64,000 bases of DNA from Membranipora membranacea. Taxonomy: Eukaryota > Bryozoa > Gymnolaemata > Cheilostomatida > Membraniporidae. A program made the position numbers and the translations under genes. The notes under the pieces were generated by a model. It made no database searches. It saw only the letters and a list, made by a program, of their open reading frames with translations, and was not told where the DNA came from. The stretch covers positions 22,692,001 to 22,756,000 of the forward strand of contig OU612075.1 of the NCBI GenBank assembly GCA_914767715.1. The letters run 5' to 3'. Of this stretch, positions 11,651-25,500 are shown one piece after another. How positions within the stretch are numbered: position 1 is the first letter of the stretch; every line of letters starts with the position of its first letter.

Positions 11651-14600
11651 CTATGGCTGTTCCTCCCCCGCCTGCACACCGTTGGATGTGAAGAATGTGG
11701 CGACAGCGTTTAGAATCTTATCCATCTGATTAGCGCTGAGTATAACCTTTCCTTCGCTGACCTTCTCAAATAACTGAAGCTGGATTATTGTGAACAAGGC
11801 CTTCTTAGACTCTGCAATAGATACAAAAAAAAGTATTACACTCAGTGGTGTTGAGAGGAAATATTTCTTACCCCAACCCTGTCAGGCCAACGGCCTGAGG
11901 CCAGGGTGGGTGCGGGAGGGGCGGCTGAGCGCCCTCCCGCAATGGAAAATTTTTCACATAAGGGAGCAAATCTATCCATCTCACATTGAGATAATGTAAT
12001 CATTTATACATGTGATAATCTTGCTTTGACTGTTTTGCTATGGAAGATTGAAGTCGTTAAAATTTGCCCTGCTGGAATTTCCAGTCCCATCCCACTAAGA
12101 TAACCTACTTAAAATGAACATTTTTTTGAATAACCAACTCTTATTCATTCCTTAATTACAAACACCTACTAGGCATAGTGTGCCTGCAAATTTCCAATAA
12201 CATCACTCACAGAGACAACCAGTTAGAACACAAGTATGATGATGATGGTGGTGAATGAGTGGGTCCAGTCTATTAACCTGAATTGAACAGGGCACAGGGT
12301 GGGTGAATGAGAGAGAAAGAAGAATGAGACTGAGAATGAAACTCTAACTGTTTCCTCTATCTACCCACCAAACAAGCTCAATCTATTGGTCAGGAGTACA
12401 TCACTGTAGAATTTATTAGAATTAACATACCTCTTAGTCTTGGAGAATTAAAATTCAGAATAGGTTGTTGTTATTCCATTGAAATAATAGGAAGGTAGGT
12501 AGGAAAAGCATGGACACTGATGGGAAAACCACTGAGCTTGTGATTTTGCTGTAGCAAGAATATAGGATTATTTTCATAGAATAGAGTCAAATGTGCACTC
12601 TCCCCATCAAAAAACTGTACATATGTGAATTTTAGGCTATGACCTTTGACTGACCTGGCCGAAATCCAAATGAAAACACAACAGATCAATCTTGTGGGTG
12701 GGTAGTAATAATTTCAGGAAGTATGTTCAAACTAAAAGATCTTTGGTCTAAAATCTTTGGAAGAGGAGACTTAAATAAAACGTCCCTTGTAACGGTCCCT
12801 GACAACTCCCAAATAAAAGAGAAGAAAAATGTATCAGAATGGATATTCAGTGCAGTTTAGCCCACCCGACGCTGATGATGGAGCGTTGGGCCTACTCCAA
12901 CACCAAAAACTCTTATCCCAACGTCGTTGGTGACCGTTGGGGCTCCCCAACACCACTGATTACACTTCAGACAAGAGTACTAGACTTAGAGACAAATTAT
13001 TTTGCCAAGGACAGGTAAATGGTCCAATTTATCATGTACCAACTCAACGCTACTTTTAGTAAGACAATAGTCGTCTATTATCTTGCCTCTGTTCCTTGAC
13101 TGTAACTTTGTTTATGACCCAGATGTTAGCTTTATTTCTCAATTCTACAAACCAGTGCACGTGTACCTAACTTAGCTCTTACCGACACAGTTATTCTCTC
13201 CTACTTCAGCGAGACCTCCGGGTATTTTAGTGATGGTTACATAGCCGTGACAGCAGACAGCGTTCTCTACTCCACATGTCCATACTGGTACCTTCACGGT
13301 AACCTTCTTACTCTCGTAGTAAACCCTGCAGACAGCAACACAACATGTCATTAACAGGCAGTCAGCAACACCACATATCAATCACAGGCATTCAACAACA
13401 ACACAGATCATTCCCAGGTTCTATAGTGTTTCTTATAAATTTAAGAGGTTTTGCCTGCCCAGGCGAGTCCGGAGTTGATGTAATGCCAAGTTGGTGTAGG
13501 ACCGAGTTGGTATAGGGCCGAGTTGGTGTAGGGCTGAGTTGGTGTAGGGCTAAGTTGGTGTAGGGCCGAGTTGGTATAGGGCGGAATTGGTTTAGGGCCA
13601 AGTTGGTGTAGGGCCGAGTTGATGTAGGGCCTAGTGATGGTTATGGGTGTTGGTTTTCTACATTACGTTTCGTACCAGGAGACTAGTAAGCTTTGATTTC
13701 AGGGCATGACAGAGATACACCATACTAGCCTGTTGTGACATGTTTCTTTCCTCTTGCCCATCACTAAATATCAAATATTTTTCAATGGGAAAGTAAACAA
13801 AGACAAGAGTTTTGGGGGAAAACTCTTTTCATGACAGTGCAGATCAAGTGTTAACAAGTTACATTCATCTCTCCTCCCCCAACCACAAAGCTTGGTAAGA
13901 CAGGCATACCAAGTTTTGTAGGTACTTATGAACCTTTGTTAAGATTAAAAAGATTCAGTGACGTTGGGTCACAACATCCTGCTTGGTTCTCCTCACACTT
14001 AGGATCAGTCCGCTGGTGACAAAAAGCTCATCGTTATGCAAACGCATACCTCAATTTATTGTCACCTGTTGAAATTACCTTTTATAACATGATATCATAT
14101 TCTGGACATTACTAGGAAACTTGAAAATTGACTCAATGGATTTTCAAAGAAATAAGACAGTAATTTCAATAGCCTGTAAGCAAGTAAGCTGTAAGTAACA
14201 GAATTTTGTTATACACAAAGCTCAAATTACTTAATTGATTTAAAACTTATTTGTTTTTATTATGAAATTCTTCTGAGACCTACGATGACCATACATGACA
14301 AGTTGGCTTGGCTCCTTATTATCTGGTAGTGCAATCTAGAATTCAACAAGGATTATTTAATTGTCACCATCCTTAGGAAGTCTCTTACTTGGTATTGGTG
14401 ATTGTTTCTGTAGCACATCTGTTCCAGCCGAAGGTACCACATGATTTAGAGCCGTAGTTTTTATCGTTCTGTGTGCTGTGGTAGGATGGTACTGTGATAT
14501 CCTTATCATGGTAAGTCACTTCTAGCTTACCTCCCAGACAGCAGTGACCTCTGAGATAATAATAATATCTAACATCACAGTATCACTCGCGCAAAACATG

Positions 14601-15808
14601 TAGATAGAATTGGATGGTCTATTAAAAAATACAAGTTGTGTTCTCTATTATATATAAATATTTCTGTTAGAAAATCTCATGAAAAATTGAAAAAAGCTGT
14701 TTGTTTTTTGAGTGCGGGCTTTATCTGGACGGAGTTTAGTGGATGCTCGTAAGGATAAATTTACAATCATTCATTGTAATTCTTGAATGAAGTGGATGTG
14801 ACAGATCTGACAAAATTTTATCAAAATGATTTTGACATAAACTAAAAATAGAATCGTTCAAAGTGGGAACTCTCAACATGCAACGTCTGTCGTCATAGGT
14901 ATGATCTGGAAGAATAATGTTACATCATCATCCAACTTTGCTCATTTACTTCACATGTGGTGAACTCACAGCCATGTCTTACGAAACTGGCGTGAAAACT
15001 CATAGCTGTGTTCCCAGGCTGCTGATATTCCCTATTGTAGTTACTATATCATAACTCTGAGTGTATTCAACCTTTGTCTCTAGTGATTATTTAATTATCT
15101 GATGCCATGAGACAGGCCTGTATTTCAGGTTTCGCCTAATATAATTGTAAGCTGCCGGCACCAACTCCAGGGGAGTAACTTGAAACGAGGACGATTTGAA
15201 TCGAACAGACCTGTCAATTGGATTAGAGTCACAATCAATGTTTTGCAGCCAAACATTAAGAGCGGCTCAGCTCGTCTTTTGGTATGAAAATCAAATACCG
15301 TATGTTGTATAATCATCTCCCCCTGATACAATCTGGACTTACTGTTTGCCGGCATTAAGAGTTTGTTCTCTTTTATCCACGCCCGCTCTGCTGTCCTCCA
15401 TAGCTTCAATAAACTCGGTGAGTGTCGCATTGTCACCAGCTTCTACTAGACTATTGATGATAGCATCCACAACCCCTTGTACATCCTCAACCTCAAATAG
15501 AAAATACAAACACCATCATTAATATGAAACCTGAACTTTGAAGACAATTATTTATGTATTCTTGTCTACTGGCGTTGGATCAGCATAGTGTGCTTATTGC
15601 TTCTACCTCGATTTATAATCTGGTGTGTCTATTGGCATCAGTTACATTGGCATAAAGAAGTGTGACTCTTAAACATATTCTATATGTTCACCTTGTCGCT
15701 CCCTTTGAGGGATTGTGCCCATTCGAGTAGCTCTCCGCTGAGGGAAGATAACTCTTGATTTCCTTGTACAGCCATCAAACAGATGGCGACTATAATCAGC
15801 TTCATCAT
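11651..15808 (-). CDS. Secreted cysteine-rich protein of unknown function, partner gene of TEP-1
   Basis: Exons on the minus strand: 15692-15808, 15343-15491, 14389-14550, 13183-13325, 11651-11811; 732 nt, 243 residues, with all phases matching. The protein starts with a clear signal peptide (MMKLIIVAICLMAVQG). A Glu/Leu-rich helical stretch follows, then a KR pair near residue 74 that could be a processing site, then a domain with eight Cys (GHCC, SKSC, NRC, WTC, VCCHGY, NNC), and an alpha-helical tail. The CC-G-Y pair after a basic, Val-rich strand recalls EMI-type modules, but only weakly. I do not recognise the family. It is transcribed away from TEP-1, with about 750 bp between the start codons. 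A decayed copy lies in the same relative place before TEP-2 (39590-41210). Confidence 0.8.
11872..11940. repeat. GC-rich double hairpin
   Basis: Two adjacent inverted repeats, one around CAGGCCAACGGCCTG and one around GCGGGAGGG/CCCTCCCGC, lie in the last intron of the secreted gene, just upstream of its final exon. They stand out sharply from the AT-rich background. Confidence 0.7.
13471..13633. repeat. 16-bp minisatellite
   Basis: About nine imperfect units of GAGTTGGTGTAGGGCC lie in an intron of the secreted gene. The open frame across it on the minus strand is just the repeat read through and is not a gene. Confidence 0.88.
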
Positions 15809-16013
15809 AATGTGTCTGTAATAGATGATGGATTATTGGTAAGGACTCTATGTAATCTGTACCACTTGGTATATCATCTTGTATCCTTAAACCATTTCCT
15901 CGTCAACCTGCTTACAAATTGACCAATAAGGAGCCGAAAAAAAACGCATGTCAACTAATGATAAATTATTAATTGTATAAATGACAGATCAAATTTGTCG
16001 TAAAAAAACTTAC

Positions 16014-16155
16014 TTTTCTAGAGCTTCTCTGTTTGCTGTGCCGGGTTATAGCCCTGGTTCAGAGGATGTCGTTTGTTCAGTCTGAATGTACTCAATGGAC
16101 CAACTGTTGGGTTAGTTATACTTATTCTACAGAACTAACGTCATGGGAGACAACA
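16014..16155 (-). other. Possible 5' untranslated exon of the secreted gene
   Basis: A donor (AGAAAA|GTAAGT on the minus strand) ends at 16014, and an acceptor (CTATTACAG) lies just before the ATGATG at 15803-15808. A TTTATAAG box at 16182-16189 would place the transcription start near 16155. This is a tentative reading from splice-like signals only. Confidence 0.35.
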
Positions 16156-16500
16156 GGTGATATCTGTTATCTCCCCCCATCTTATAAATTCGTATATTGA
16201 TGCAGCTCTATATGATTACACCGAATTAATGGAGGAACAAATTCTAGATGACATGACAGCTGATACTTATATCAATCAAACATATCCTTATGTTGTGGTT
16301 TAATGATGATTGTCCTTTCCTTGTAGCTTTATTTTTGATGTATCATCTAAATCATTGTTGACATGTCACATATGTTCCTAATCTGTCCGACCCTGTGTCT
16401 CCTCGCAAACAGTGTCAAGCTAACATGACCCAATATCCTGCACAGCGATATTTCGTAATCATTTAGTGATAAGGATGTTTACTTCTACCATCACCATGAG

Positions 16501-16507
16501 TATATAA
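16501..16507 (+). promoter_or_regulatory. TATA box of TEP-1
   Basis: TATATAAAG lies 57 bp upstream of the TEP-1 start codon. TEP-2 has the same element at the same distance from its ATG (41892), although most flanking sequence has diverged, which supports a real core promoter. Transcription should begin near 16530, giving a very short leader. Confidence 0.7.
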
Positions 16508-16557
16508 AGCACATGTTTGGAAAGTGACAGACACTTTATCATCCGATATTCTACATC

Positions 16558-19500
16558 ATGGGTGAGTTTGCTCTAGTGCCAATTTAAATTTTTGACCTCA
16601 AATAATTATCCATCTTATTATAATGCTGTTTTATGAAAATGAAGATGATAGAAATTCTGCAGTATTACCCTACCATAGTACAAATGCATGTACATGTATA
16701 TATGAAGACATGAAAGTCTTACAAAATGTGTGCGAACATCTACTGCAAGTTGTACTTTATATTTTTTGTTAGGATATCTGCGGATTGCGGTGTTGCTGCT
16801 TGTTGCAGTCTACACCAGCTGTTCAGCTGATAATACATACGTAGTACTGGCTCCGAAGACCATCAGACCTGGACTTGATGCTAAACTTCAGTATAATCTG
16901 AGATATGTAACTGGTAATGTGGACATAACTACCACTATAAAACAGAATAATGCTGTTAAATCTGCCTCCACAAAGAGATACTCTGGCGGTAAGGTTTTAA
17001 TATATTTATTTTTCTACACTAACTTTTCATTTTGAGTTATTTTGTAGTTGGTGAATGTATCACAGTGAGTGGTGCAATAAGGGAATACGGCCAGCTTTGT
17101 TACATATATACTTGATTTAATTTTTATTTTAGTAATTTTTGCACATCGGGGAAAAGCAACGACGAATGTCGAAGAATGCAAACAAAAATTTGTACATACC
17201 ACAATATATGATGTACATACGGAGTTATAGTCTTTAAATGGTTTAGCTAGTGAATAATAATGCGTTATGAGTTGTCCCTCCTTATTCTGAAGGTCAAATG
17301 GTGATGGAATCTCTGACAGTACCGTCTACCCTTACTGCTGGTACAGCTAAAATAGAGGTATCAGTGACAGGGGCCATAACTCATACAAGCTCTGCTGATG
17401 TTACTGTGCAGGTGAAGACTCTGTCTATATTCATACAGACTGATAAAGCCTTGTATAAACCATCTCAAGTTGGTGAGTGTTTATCTACGACAATTTTTAA
17501 CCAAGTATAGATGAAGCAACAACAAAAAAACAAATGATTATATCAAAATGAAATTTTCACCATATTCAAAATTAACCACCGTGTTACTGTGTCACCATGT
17601 AGACCATACAGTTTAAATTGTGAAATATGGACCTATTGGTTTATTATTGTATGGCAAGTCAGTCCTTTCCTTATATTAAGCCAAATATCCCTGCATTTTC
17701 CACACGCTCTACTGTAAGCTATTAGTAGTCATTACCGGCTAACGGCCGCCTAACCGAAGCAGAAATCAGCTAGCAGCAAATTCTCATTAAGTGGGATTTA
17801 CAGATATGTCTTGACATAACCTTGAGTGGTAAAAAGATAGGGACAGAAAACATGGACTCATATTTCTAGATGGCTTACATTACTCCCGACCAGGCCGACA
17901 CATATTTTGTGCTGAGTACGTGCCCCGGGTCGTGCAGTGCTGATGTTTGTTGTATACCTTTGAGGTACCTGGCCACTTTCATTAAGAATTAAATAATCTG
18001 CCCAGATTAGAAAGCTCTTCAGATTTGAGATAAGAGTCACCGTTTACCGTTATTGATGCTGATTGATGTCGAGTTATTGGTATGCTGTAATGTTTGATTT
18101 GTGTGTTTGTGTGCGGACTCGATCCTAGATACCTTGTAGAGGGCCGAGATCACTGATAATTAGCTCTCATCGATAGTCTTATCTATGTAAATGTTTACAA
18201 ACGAACAAACAAATTCAGTGAGATTCACTTTATTACTCTCTGCTGCTAGGGAGCGGCGTCTGCTGCACAACGTTTGGAGCGATATATACCTAGATATGCA
18301 ACCACTCCTTGGACATATGTTAGGTGATATTAGAGATTTAAATGGGAAAAAAGGCCTCCTGTTATGTCCCTAATGCTGTCTCCATACCAGTGTTATCTTA
18401 GTGGTTGTTTATTCATCCATCCCTGATATCATCTCACTAACTATTATCGTATATTTTAGTTAACTTCAGAGTGGTGATAGTGGACCCTCAGATGATGCCA
18501 TATACTGGTCAATGTGATGTGGAAATCAAGGTATGAAATTAGAGAGATGTAGACATTGCCAGACTTCACTTACATATCCTCCTAGCTGTTGTGTGTAGTG
18601 TGTTGTGTGTACCCATTGATTTCATGATACTTAGTAAAACAGGCTTACCATATTTGATGAGATCTGTGCAATATCAAAATTAAAGCTGATTTGGATGTGA
18701 AATCGGATGATTACTCTGTTACTCTAGCATGGGCTGGCTGTCTTGGGTAGGGGGGGGGGGGACACCCACCCAACCCGGACAGCCCGCCCATGCTACCATG
18801 ACTCACTCATCAAGCCTCAAATTTCAAATCAACAGAGTAAAAATCAAAACATTCAGCGGTTTTATTTTTACAGCTAATAAAGAAGATTAAACATTTCCTT
18901 GTTTGTGTTTGAGTCACTTTTTATATGGTTTGCTCTTCTTATAGTAGAGGGCTTTTTTTGTTTAGCACATGAGTCAGTGATTAGTGGGAATTGATTTAAT
19001 AACGGCCATGTTGACTTTCAAGTGGAGTAAATTGTTGGAAACACTTAATCTAAGCAACACCACTATTATCCCCCCCTCCTATCAAACAAATAAAGCAACA
19101 ATAATGCTTTGTTGTCTTTTTCTTGATAAAGTTGGGAATTTTGACACTCATGTATAGGCAGACGACTCCAAAGAGACATCAGAATCATCATCTCAAGAGT
19201 CCATCCAGAACTCTCAGCTTACAAACTTTATAACTTATACTGTGTGGTTATGATTGGTAGGATGCACAGGGTAATAAGATAAAGCAGTGGAAGGGATTAA
19301 CTCTGGATCATGGAGTCACTACTCAACTACTGGAGTTATCCGATCAGCCTGTACTAGGAGACTGGTCTATTAAAGCTACTGCTCAGTCTGTAAGTAGGAA
19401 ACTGGGCTATTAAAGCTACTGCTCAATCTGTAGGTAGGAAACTGGTCTATTAAAGCTACGGCCCAATCTGTAAGTAGAAAACTGGTCTATTAAAGCTACT

Positions 19501-22500
19501 GCTCAATCTGTAAGTAGGAGACTGGTCTATTAAAGCTACTGCTCAATCTGTAAGATCTTATAACATTATCACACTTTTCATCAACATTTGGAGTTGTGGC
19601 TGCTGGCAAGTGGGCGGGCGAGCACCTCCACACCGTGCAAAACGATACTCCCATGTGTAAATATCAGATCAGATGGCTTTTATGTAATACCCAACGAGCA
19701 GTGGGAGGCATAGAAACTGTATATCCAGAAAAGCAATAATATCATTTTCATTGAATTTGTGATGGTGTGTGCTTTAGGAAGTTCATCGTATGTTTTCTTT
19801 TCTTTAGGGAGAGTCGAAGGATAAGAAGTTTACTATCGAGAAGTACGTCTTACCCAAATTTGAGGTTACAGTAGATGGACCAAGCTTTATACTGACCAGC
19901 GATTCACAGATTAAAGCCTCTATTGAGTCTAAGTGAGTATGACTGACTTGTATTAAACTGCTTATATGTTGTTGTTGTTGTTGTTGTTGTGTTTACACGG
20001 TTGAAGGTTTGTGTATGTGTGTAGAAAGAAGAATATAAGCGCTGAAAACTCATAAAAGTTTGCTACTGATACTCGTCTTTAAACGATTGACCTGGAAATC
20101 CAATTTTTATAAGAATTTACAATGTCATGTGGATGTCATGTAGATGCTCATCGATTGTATATTTGTCATGGATGGGATGTGATTTTCACACCCCATTAAC
20201 TTGTGTTGATATTTTTTTATTCAGATATACCTTTGGTAAGGGAGTCGATGGGACTGCAATAGCTACAATCTCTAACCCAAGCGTGACATACTGGGGCTAT
20301 GACAGAGTGGCTCGTAAGAGTATCGAGCCAAGAACTATCGAAATCAAAAGTCTCACTGTAAGTTATACACTGTTAACGCAAAAGCCTACATGATATGTAC
20401 AGTACAGTGTGTGGGGGGGGGGGTCTATTTAACCCCTTACAGTTCCACAAACACTTACTAAACAGTAAATATGACACAAAAACTACTGATTTTGCCTGAA
20501 AAACACAGTTTATTATCATCTTTAGATAGATTGTTGTGACAATAAATATGACATTATATATCAGTCGATATATTATCCTACCCTCAATCTGATATAAAAG
20601 GAGTTGCCCACCCACCTCACTTGTGTAGACAACTCCTGTATTATTGTGTACAGCAAGCTTACTCTTGGTTCTCACTTACTATAATTAACCTGATATTTGC
20701 TCTTCAACAGTTGAATGATGGGAGAGTTGAGATCACTTTAACCTTGGATCAACTTAAGAGAATCTCTTACAACTCTAATGGGCTACAGAACGGTAACAAG
20801 ATCAAGATTGAGGCCAATGTCACCGAGACTCTAACAGGTAAGAAATCAATTTGTTTATTTGCTAATCATAATTGGATTGAATCTGGAAACGCTGAATGCT
20901 TTAAAACAGTAGCCTTTCCTAGTTATCAAATTTTGACTCATGTTTTGCCAAAATAAACTTAGCCATTTTCTGAAGGATTTTATCCGATGACCTTCGCCTT
21001 ACTTACAGAGATCAATTTTAGTGACCGCAGTTCTGGGCGATTGAGAGTTGATGTACTTGATGACTGCTAGGCCTATATTGCTAACTTCATCTAAGCGAGA
21101 GTTAAGATTATCCATGTACAGTTTGTTTTGCGATGTAGCTTATCCTTACCATGTTTTATATAATTATTTATTCACAGGTATAACCAGATCAGGGGAGATA
21201 ACCATCCAAGTTCACAGTGCTGCTGAAAAGCTCGAGTTCTTAGAGTCTTCTCCCAGTAGCTTCAAACCTGGACTTATGTACACTGGATTCGTATGTACTC
21301 ATTATACTCCATATAATATCTACTGTAATAAACTAATTTTCGAACCCTATAGCCCTACAGGATAGTTTGGTACTTCAATGCTATCAACCTATTACAGGAT
21401 GGATATTAGAATTAGGCAATAAACAAACTTCAAGCTCCATTTTTCTAAAAAGTTATGGTAATATATTATTTCTGTTTCTACGTTAGAGCTTGTACATATA
21501 TTATAGGCATATTCAATGTATTTTTCTAAGTTTATAAGAATTTATACAGATCTATTACCTTGTTTTACAGCTCAAGTTGAGCCAAGTTGATGGAGGAGTG
21601 ATCGTTAACCCTAAGCATGCTAATATAAGAATCGGTTACACAAAGAATGGTAAGTTTATCAACTTGTTTAAGACATGCAGAGTATTGAGTGAGCCTGTTA
21701 TGTAGGCAGGGTTATATATACCTTTAGGCTTGTTACTGTTCACTTGATTTGGATATTGACCGAAATGCTGTGACTTAACTACTCAGTATTTTTCTGAAAT
21801 CGGGAATCTTTTTTTTTGTAAACACCAGTTAAGTGTTTAGTTAGGTAGTTTAGTTAGTTTTGGACCAGACTTAAAGATTTCAAACAGAACCTGATGACGG
21901 GACCTGAACTGGAAGCAAACTGTTTTATAAAACACATATTAGAGTCTGGTCTGAGGGTAAATAACCGCTGCTGCTGTTCACAGCATTGTTTGTCTGCTGA
22001 TGCTAGATATAGTCACTCATTCATATGTTCAGTTTGTATATCTTGTTAATTTTAGTGGAGACAGTTACAACTACTCGCGACCCATATTGTGATAGCGTTT
22101 GTAGTGGTAATAAGAATATCATCCAGAATAGTAATGGAAATAGAAATTGTAATTGTGGCTCCAGCGGTTTCTTCAACGGTAACTTCAACTTTAGTCCAAG
22201 GACCACCACAGAGTATGTTAACAAAGACATAACATTCCCTGAGAATGGACTTACTCAATTCTCTATAGATGTACCAGCAGATACGACAAGCATCACATTA
22301 TCTGTGAGTTACCCTCTCATAACGTGTCTGTCTCCGTCTGCCACAGGGGGATACCTTATATGAAACTTATATTTGAGTACTTGTTCATGATTCAGAATTC
22401 TTATATCATCAAAGTGAGTCCCTTTGTAACAAGGGAGAGCTTTATTCCGACCCTAATATACACTCTACTTTATTGTGACTGATGTTAATCTTTGGCTACA

Positions 22501-25500
22501 TAAGGCTCATAAGACATCTCCAATGTAGCGCTGTTTGTGGCATCGTTAGGTATTACACTAACCTGACATATCAAGCTTACTCAGTTCTGATATCTGTTTG
22601 TGATACGCTTGTTGATTGGTCACTTCTTCAGTTGCATCTCTGTGACATCTCTGTGACATAGTATATGATTCGTTATTTTAAGGCTAAATATGACAATAAG
22701 AATACTGTGCAGACTACTAAGACTGTGAAGGAGACTAAATCACCGAGTAACAGCTTTGTACAGCTAGTACTTCTATCTACTGATCTACAGGTTAGTACTT
22801 CTATCTACTGATCTAAAGGTAAGTACTTCTGTCTACTGATCTCAAGGTTAGATCTCAGTCACTGGTCACATGTGGTTACTTACTTGCTGAGTGCATAATT
22901 CTATATGTGTATATGCGCTGCGCATAAGGGGTATAAATGAAGTGTGAATACCCTGTGTATATTTGTGACGTATATAAGCTGTGTACATGCATTGTGTATA
23001 TATCTGCGACGTATATACGCTGAATATATGCACTGTGTATATGCACTGTATAAATGTGCTGTGTATATGCGCTGTATATATGTACTGTATACGCGCTGTG
23101 TAAATGCGCTGTGTAAATGCGATGTGTATATGCGCTGTGTATATGTACTGTAAATGCGCTTTATATATGTGCTGTATATATGCAGTGTATGCGCTCTATG
23201 ATCTATCTATACAGCGTGTAATGTGATATGTATCACCTGTATATACATGTGCTGTTAATTGATATAAGTATATATGTGGTGGGTGAGAGCCATGAATGAT
23301 AAGCTCAACCTGTAGTGTTTGTTAGTATCTTATTTATTACATGTCTATACATATTGTATGTTTGCAGGCCGGAGATACAGCCAACTTTAGAATGGCTTCT
23401 ACTAAACCAGGACAGAGTGTAGACTATCAGATCTGGTCCAGAGGATCCCTCGTTAAATCAGGCAGCGTCAGTGTAAACAGCAGATCAACATTCAGGTAAT
23501 TATACTGTATGTGACTGACTGAGTTGAATGGGGGGGGGGGGTGGGGACACCAGGTAGGGTGGGGACGCCACCTTGTATAACAATACTTTGGCATATGTGA
23601 CTTATCATAGGAACACAATTTCTACGGAAGAACACTGCAATGCAATGTTGCGTGTTTAAGGCTCTAAGCCATCAAACGGAATCTCCAAAAAAAGGTTTCG
23701 AAGTATCAAAGTTTTAAATGATATGCCATTACAATCGCAGAGCCTTTTCTTTGTAAACTGTCTTTGACGGATTTACCAATAAACTGCTATCTTATCTTAT
23801 ATGCAAAGTAAACTTCTTTTATACCTATTTTCTCTAAAGGCTAAGGAATGACTCCCAATTGAATGGGATCCTTGCAGTAGTATATTTCATGATCACTCTT
23901 GGACCGCATTTGAATAATCACTTCCTGAGCGTTCTACCATATAAATAACAGTAATCTCCCATCATAGCCACATTCACAGTTAACTGACAGTGATAATAAT
24001 GCCTGTATTGTTTGCTACTTTCAGTGTACCAGTGACTGTAGCGATGGCCCCTTCAGCCAGGATTGTAGCTTATTATGTGGTTCAGGATTCCACAAAAGAA
24101 TTAGTAGCTGACAGTCTGAACTTTAATGTGGAAGGAGCTCTAGATAACAACAGGGTGATTACAGAGTTATTTATTGCATGGATAAAAATTGAGACTACCC
24201 TGTTACATAAAATGTGCAGTTAGAATAGAATCGTATGTATATAAGAAAGACATCATCAGTCTTACCATCTCACCGTAACCGGGAGAAATCACTGATTACA
24301 CTGCAGCTCTTGTTAACTTTATTTTCTGAAACATCCTTTTTATCCTTGTTATCCTTGCAAAATAGAAAACATTATACTTTATTTTGTATTATGGGTGTTT
24401 AGGTTCTGTAGGTAAGTGTACAACTGTTGAGACTTTTATCTAGTACTGTTATCTAGTACTATTATAATTTGTAGGTATCCATCACATACAGTAAGGCGAG
24501 AGCCCAGCCTGGACAGTCTGTTAATGTACAGGTTACTGCTGCCGCTGATTCACTAGTCGGTCTGCTCGCTGTCGATCAGAGTGTACTTCTACTCGGTACA
24601 GGAAATGACATCACTCAGGCTGATGTAAGTTAAAGTCCCAGCCGGACATTACAACACTCTGAGACATTGTGGGGAGTGTTTTTTACCATTCCCCATTTGA
24701 CCAATCTTCAACTCTATTATCTAGTGTTCCTCATGACCGTCATGTTTGAAGGCCCCATTCACTGAAGGGTTATGTGGTAGGGATGATATTCTGATTTATC
24801 ATTGTGAATTGTAAATTGCAACCTAGGCTATATGTACAGCATCTCACCGCGTGTGTTTAGTGTCACGCTTCAGTAAGTCTAACCCTTATATGTATTATAG
24901 GTGATGTCAGAGCTACAAAGTTATGATACAGTGAAATCCAGCAGCAGTTCCTCACCAGGATTTTTCCGAGGATGGTGGTATCCATACAGTGTCAGTGGTA
25001 CTGATACTAAGACTATACTGGATAACTCCGGTCTCGTGGCTCTAACTAATGCTCTTGTATACAAGCACCGAGGTATGTCTCCTACTAAAGCTCTGTGTCA
25101 TCTTAATTTTGCTTATTACTTCGTCTGAAGTCCTACAACACTATACTAAAAATATTTGTTCAGTTTTGAAAGAGATTGGTTAGCTTGTTACTTTCCTAGT
25201 CCCTATTCTACAGTTGCACATCTGAAACCTCGAAAAAAGTAGAAGTCACATGTTTACCTTTGTTGTTCAAAAGCATTGACTGCATACATGTACTTGTATC
25301 TAACAAAACTCCCACAATGCAATATTCTAGCAAGTTATAAAAAAAAAATCTGTGTTAAAATTAATTTCAATGTGTACTTCAGAGAAAATTGCATTGTGGG
25401 ATACTTTATGATAATGCTGAGGCTGATCGGTGCTGACAATGGCTTCAATGGGCTCCTCAATCCTGTCAGTGTTAAGTAATGGTGAAGTTATCTCCTACCA

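Noticed and set aside
13392-13601. Minus-strand open frame with repeated PTRPYTN-like units
   Set aside because: It is produced by the 16-bp minisatellite in an intron of the secreted gene.
22944-23153. Cys/Tyr-rich 69-codon open frame
   Set aside because: It is the GTGTATATGCGCT repeat read in one frame, inside a TEP-1 intron.
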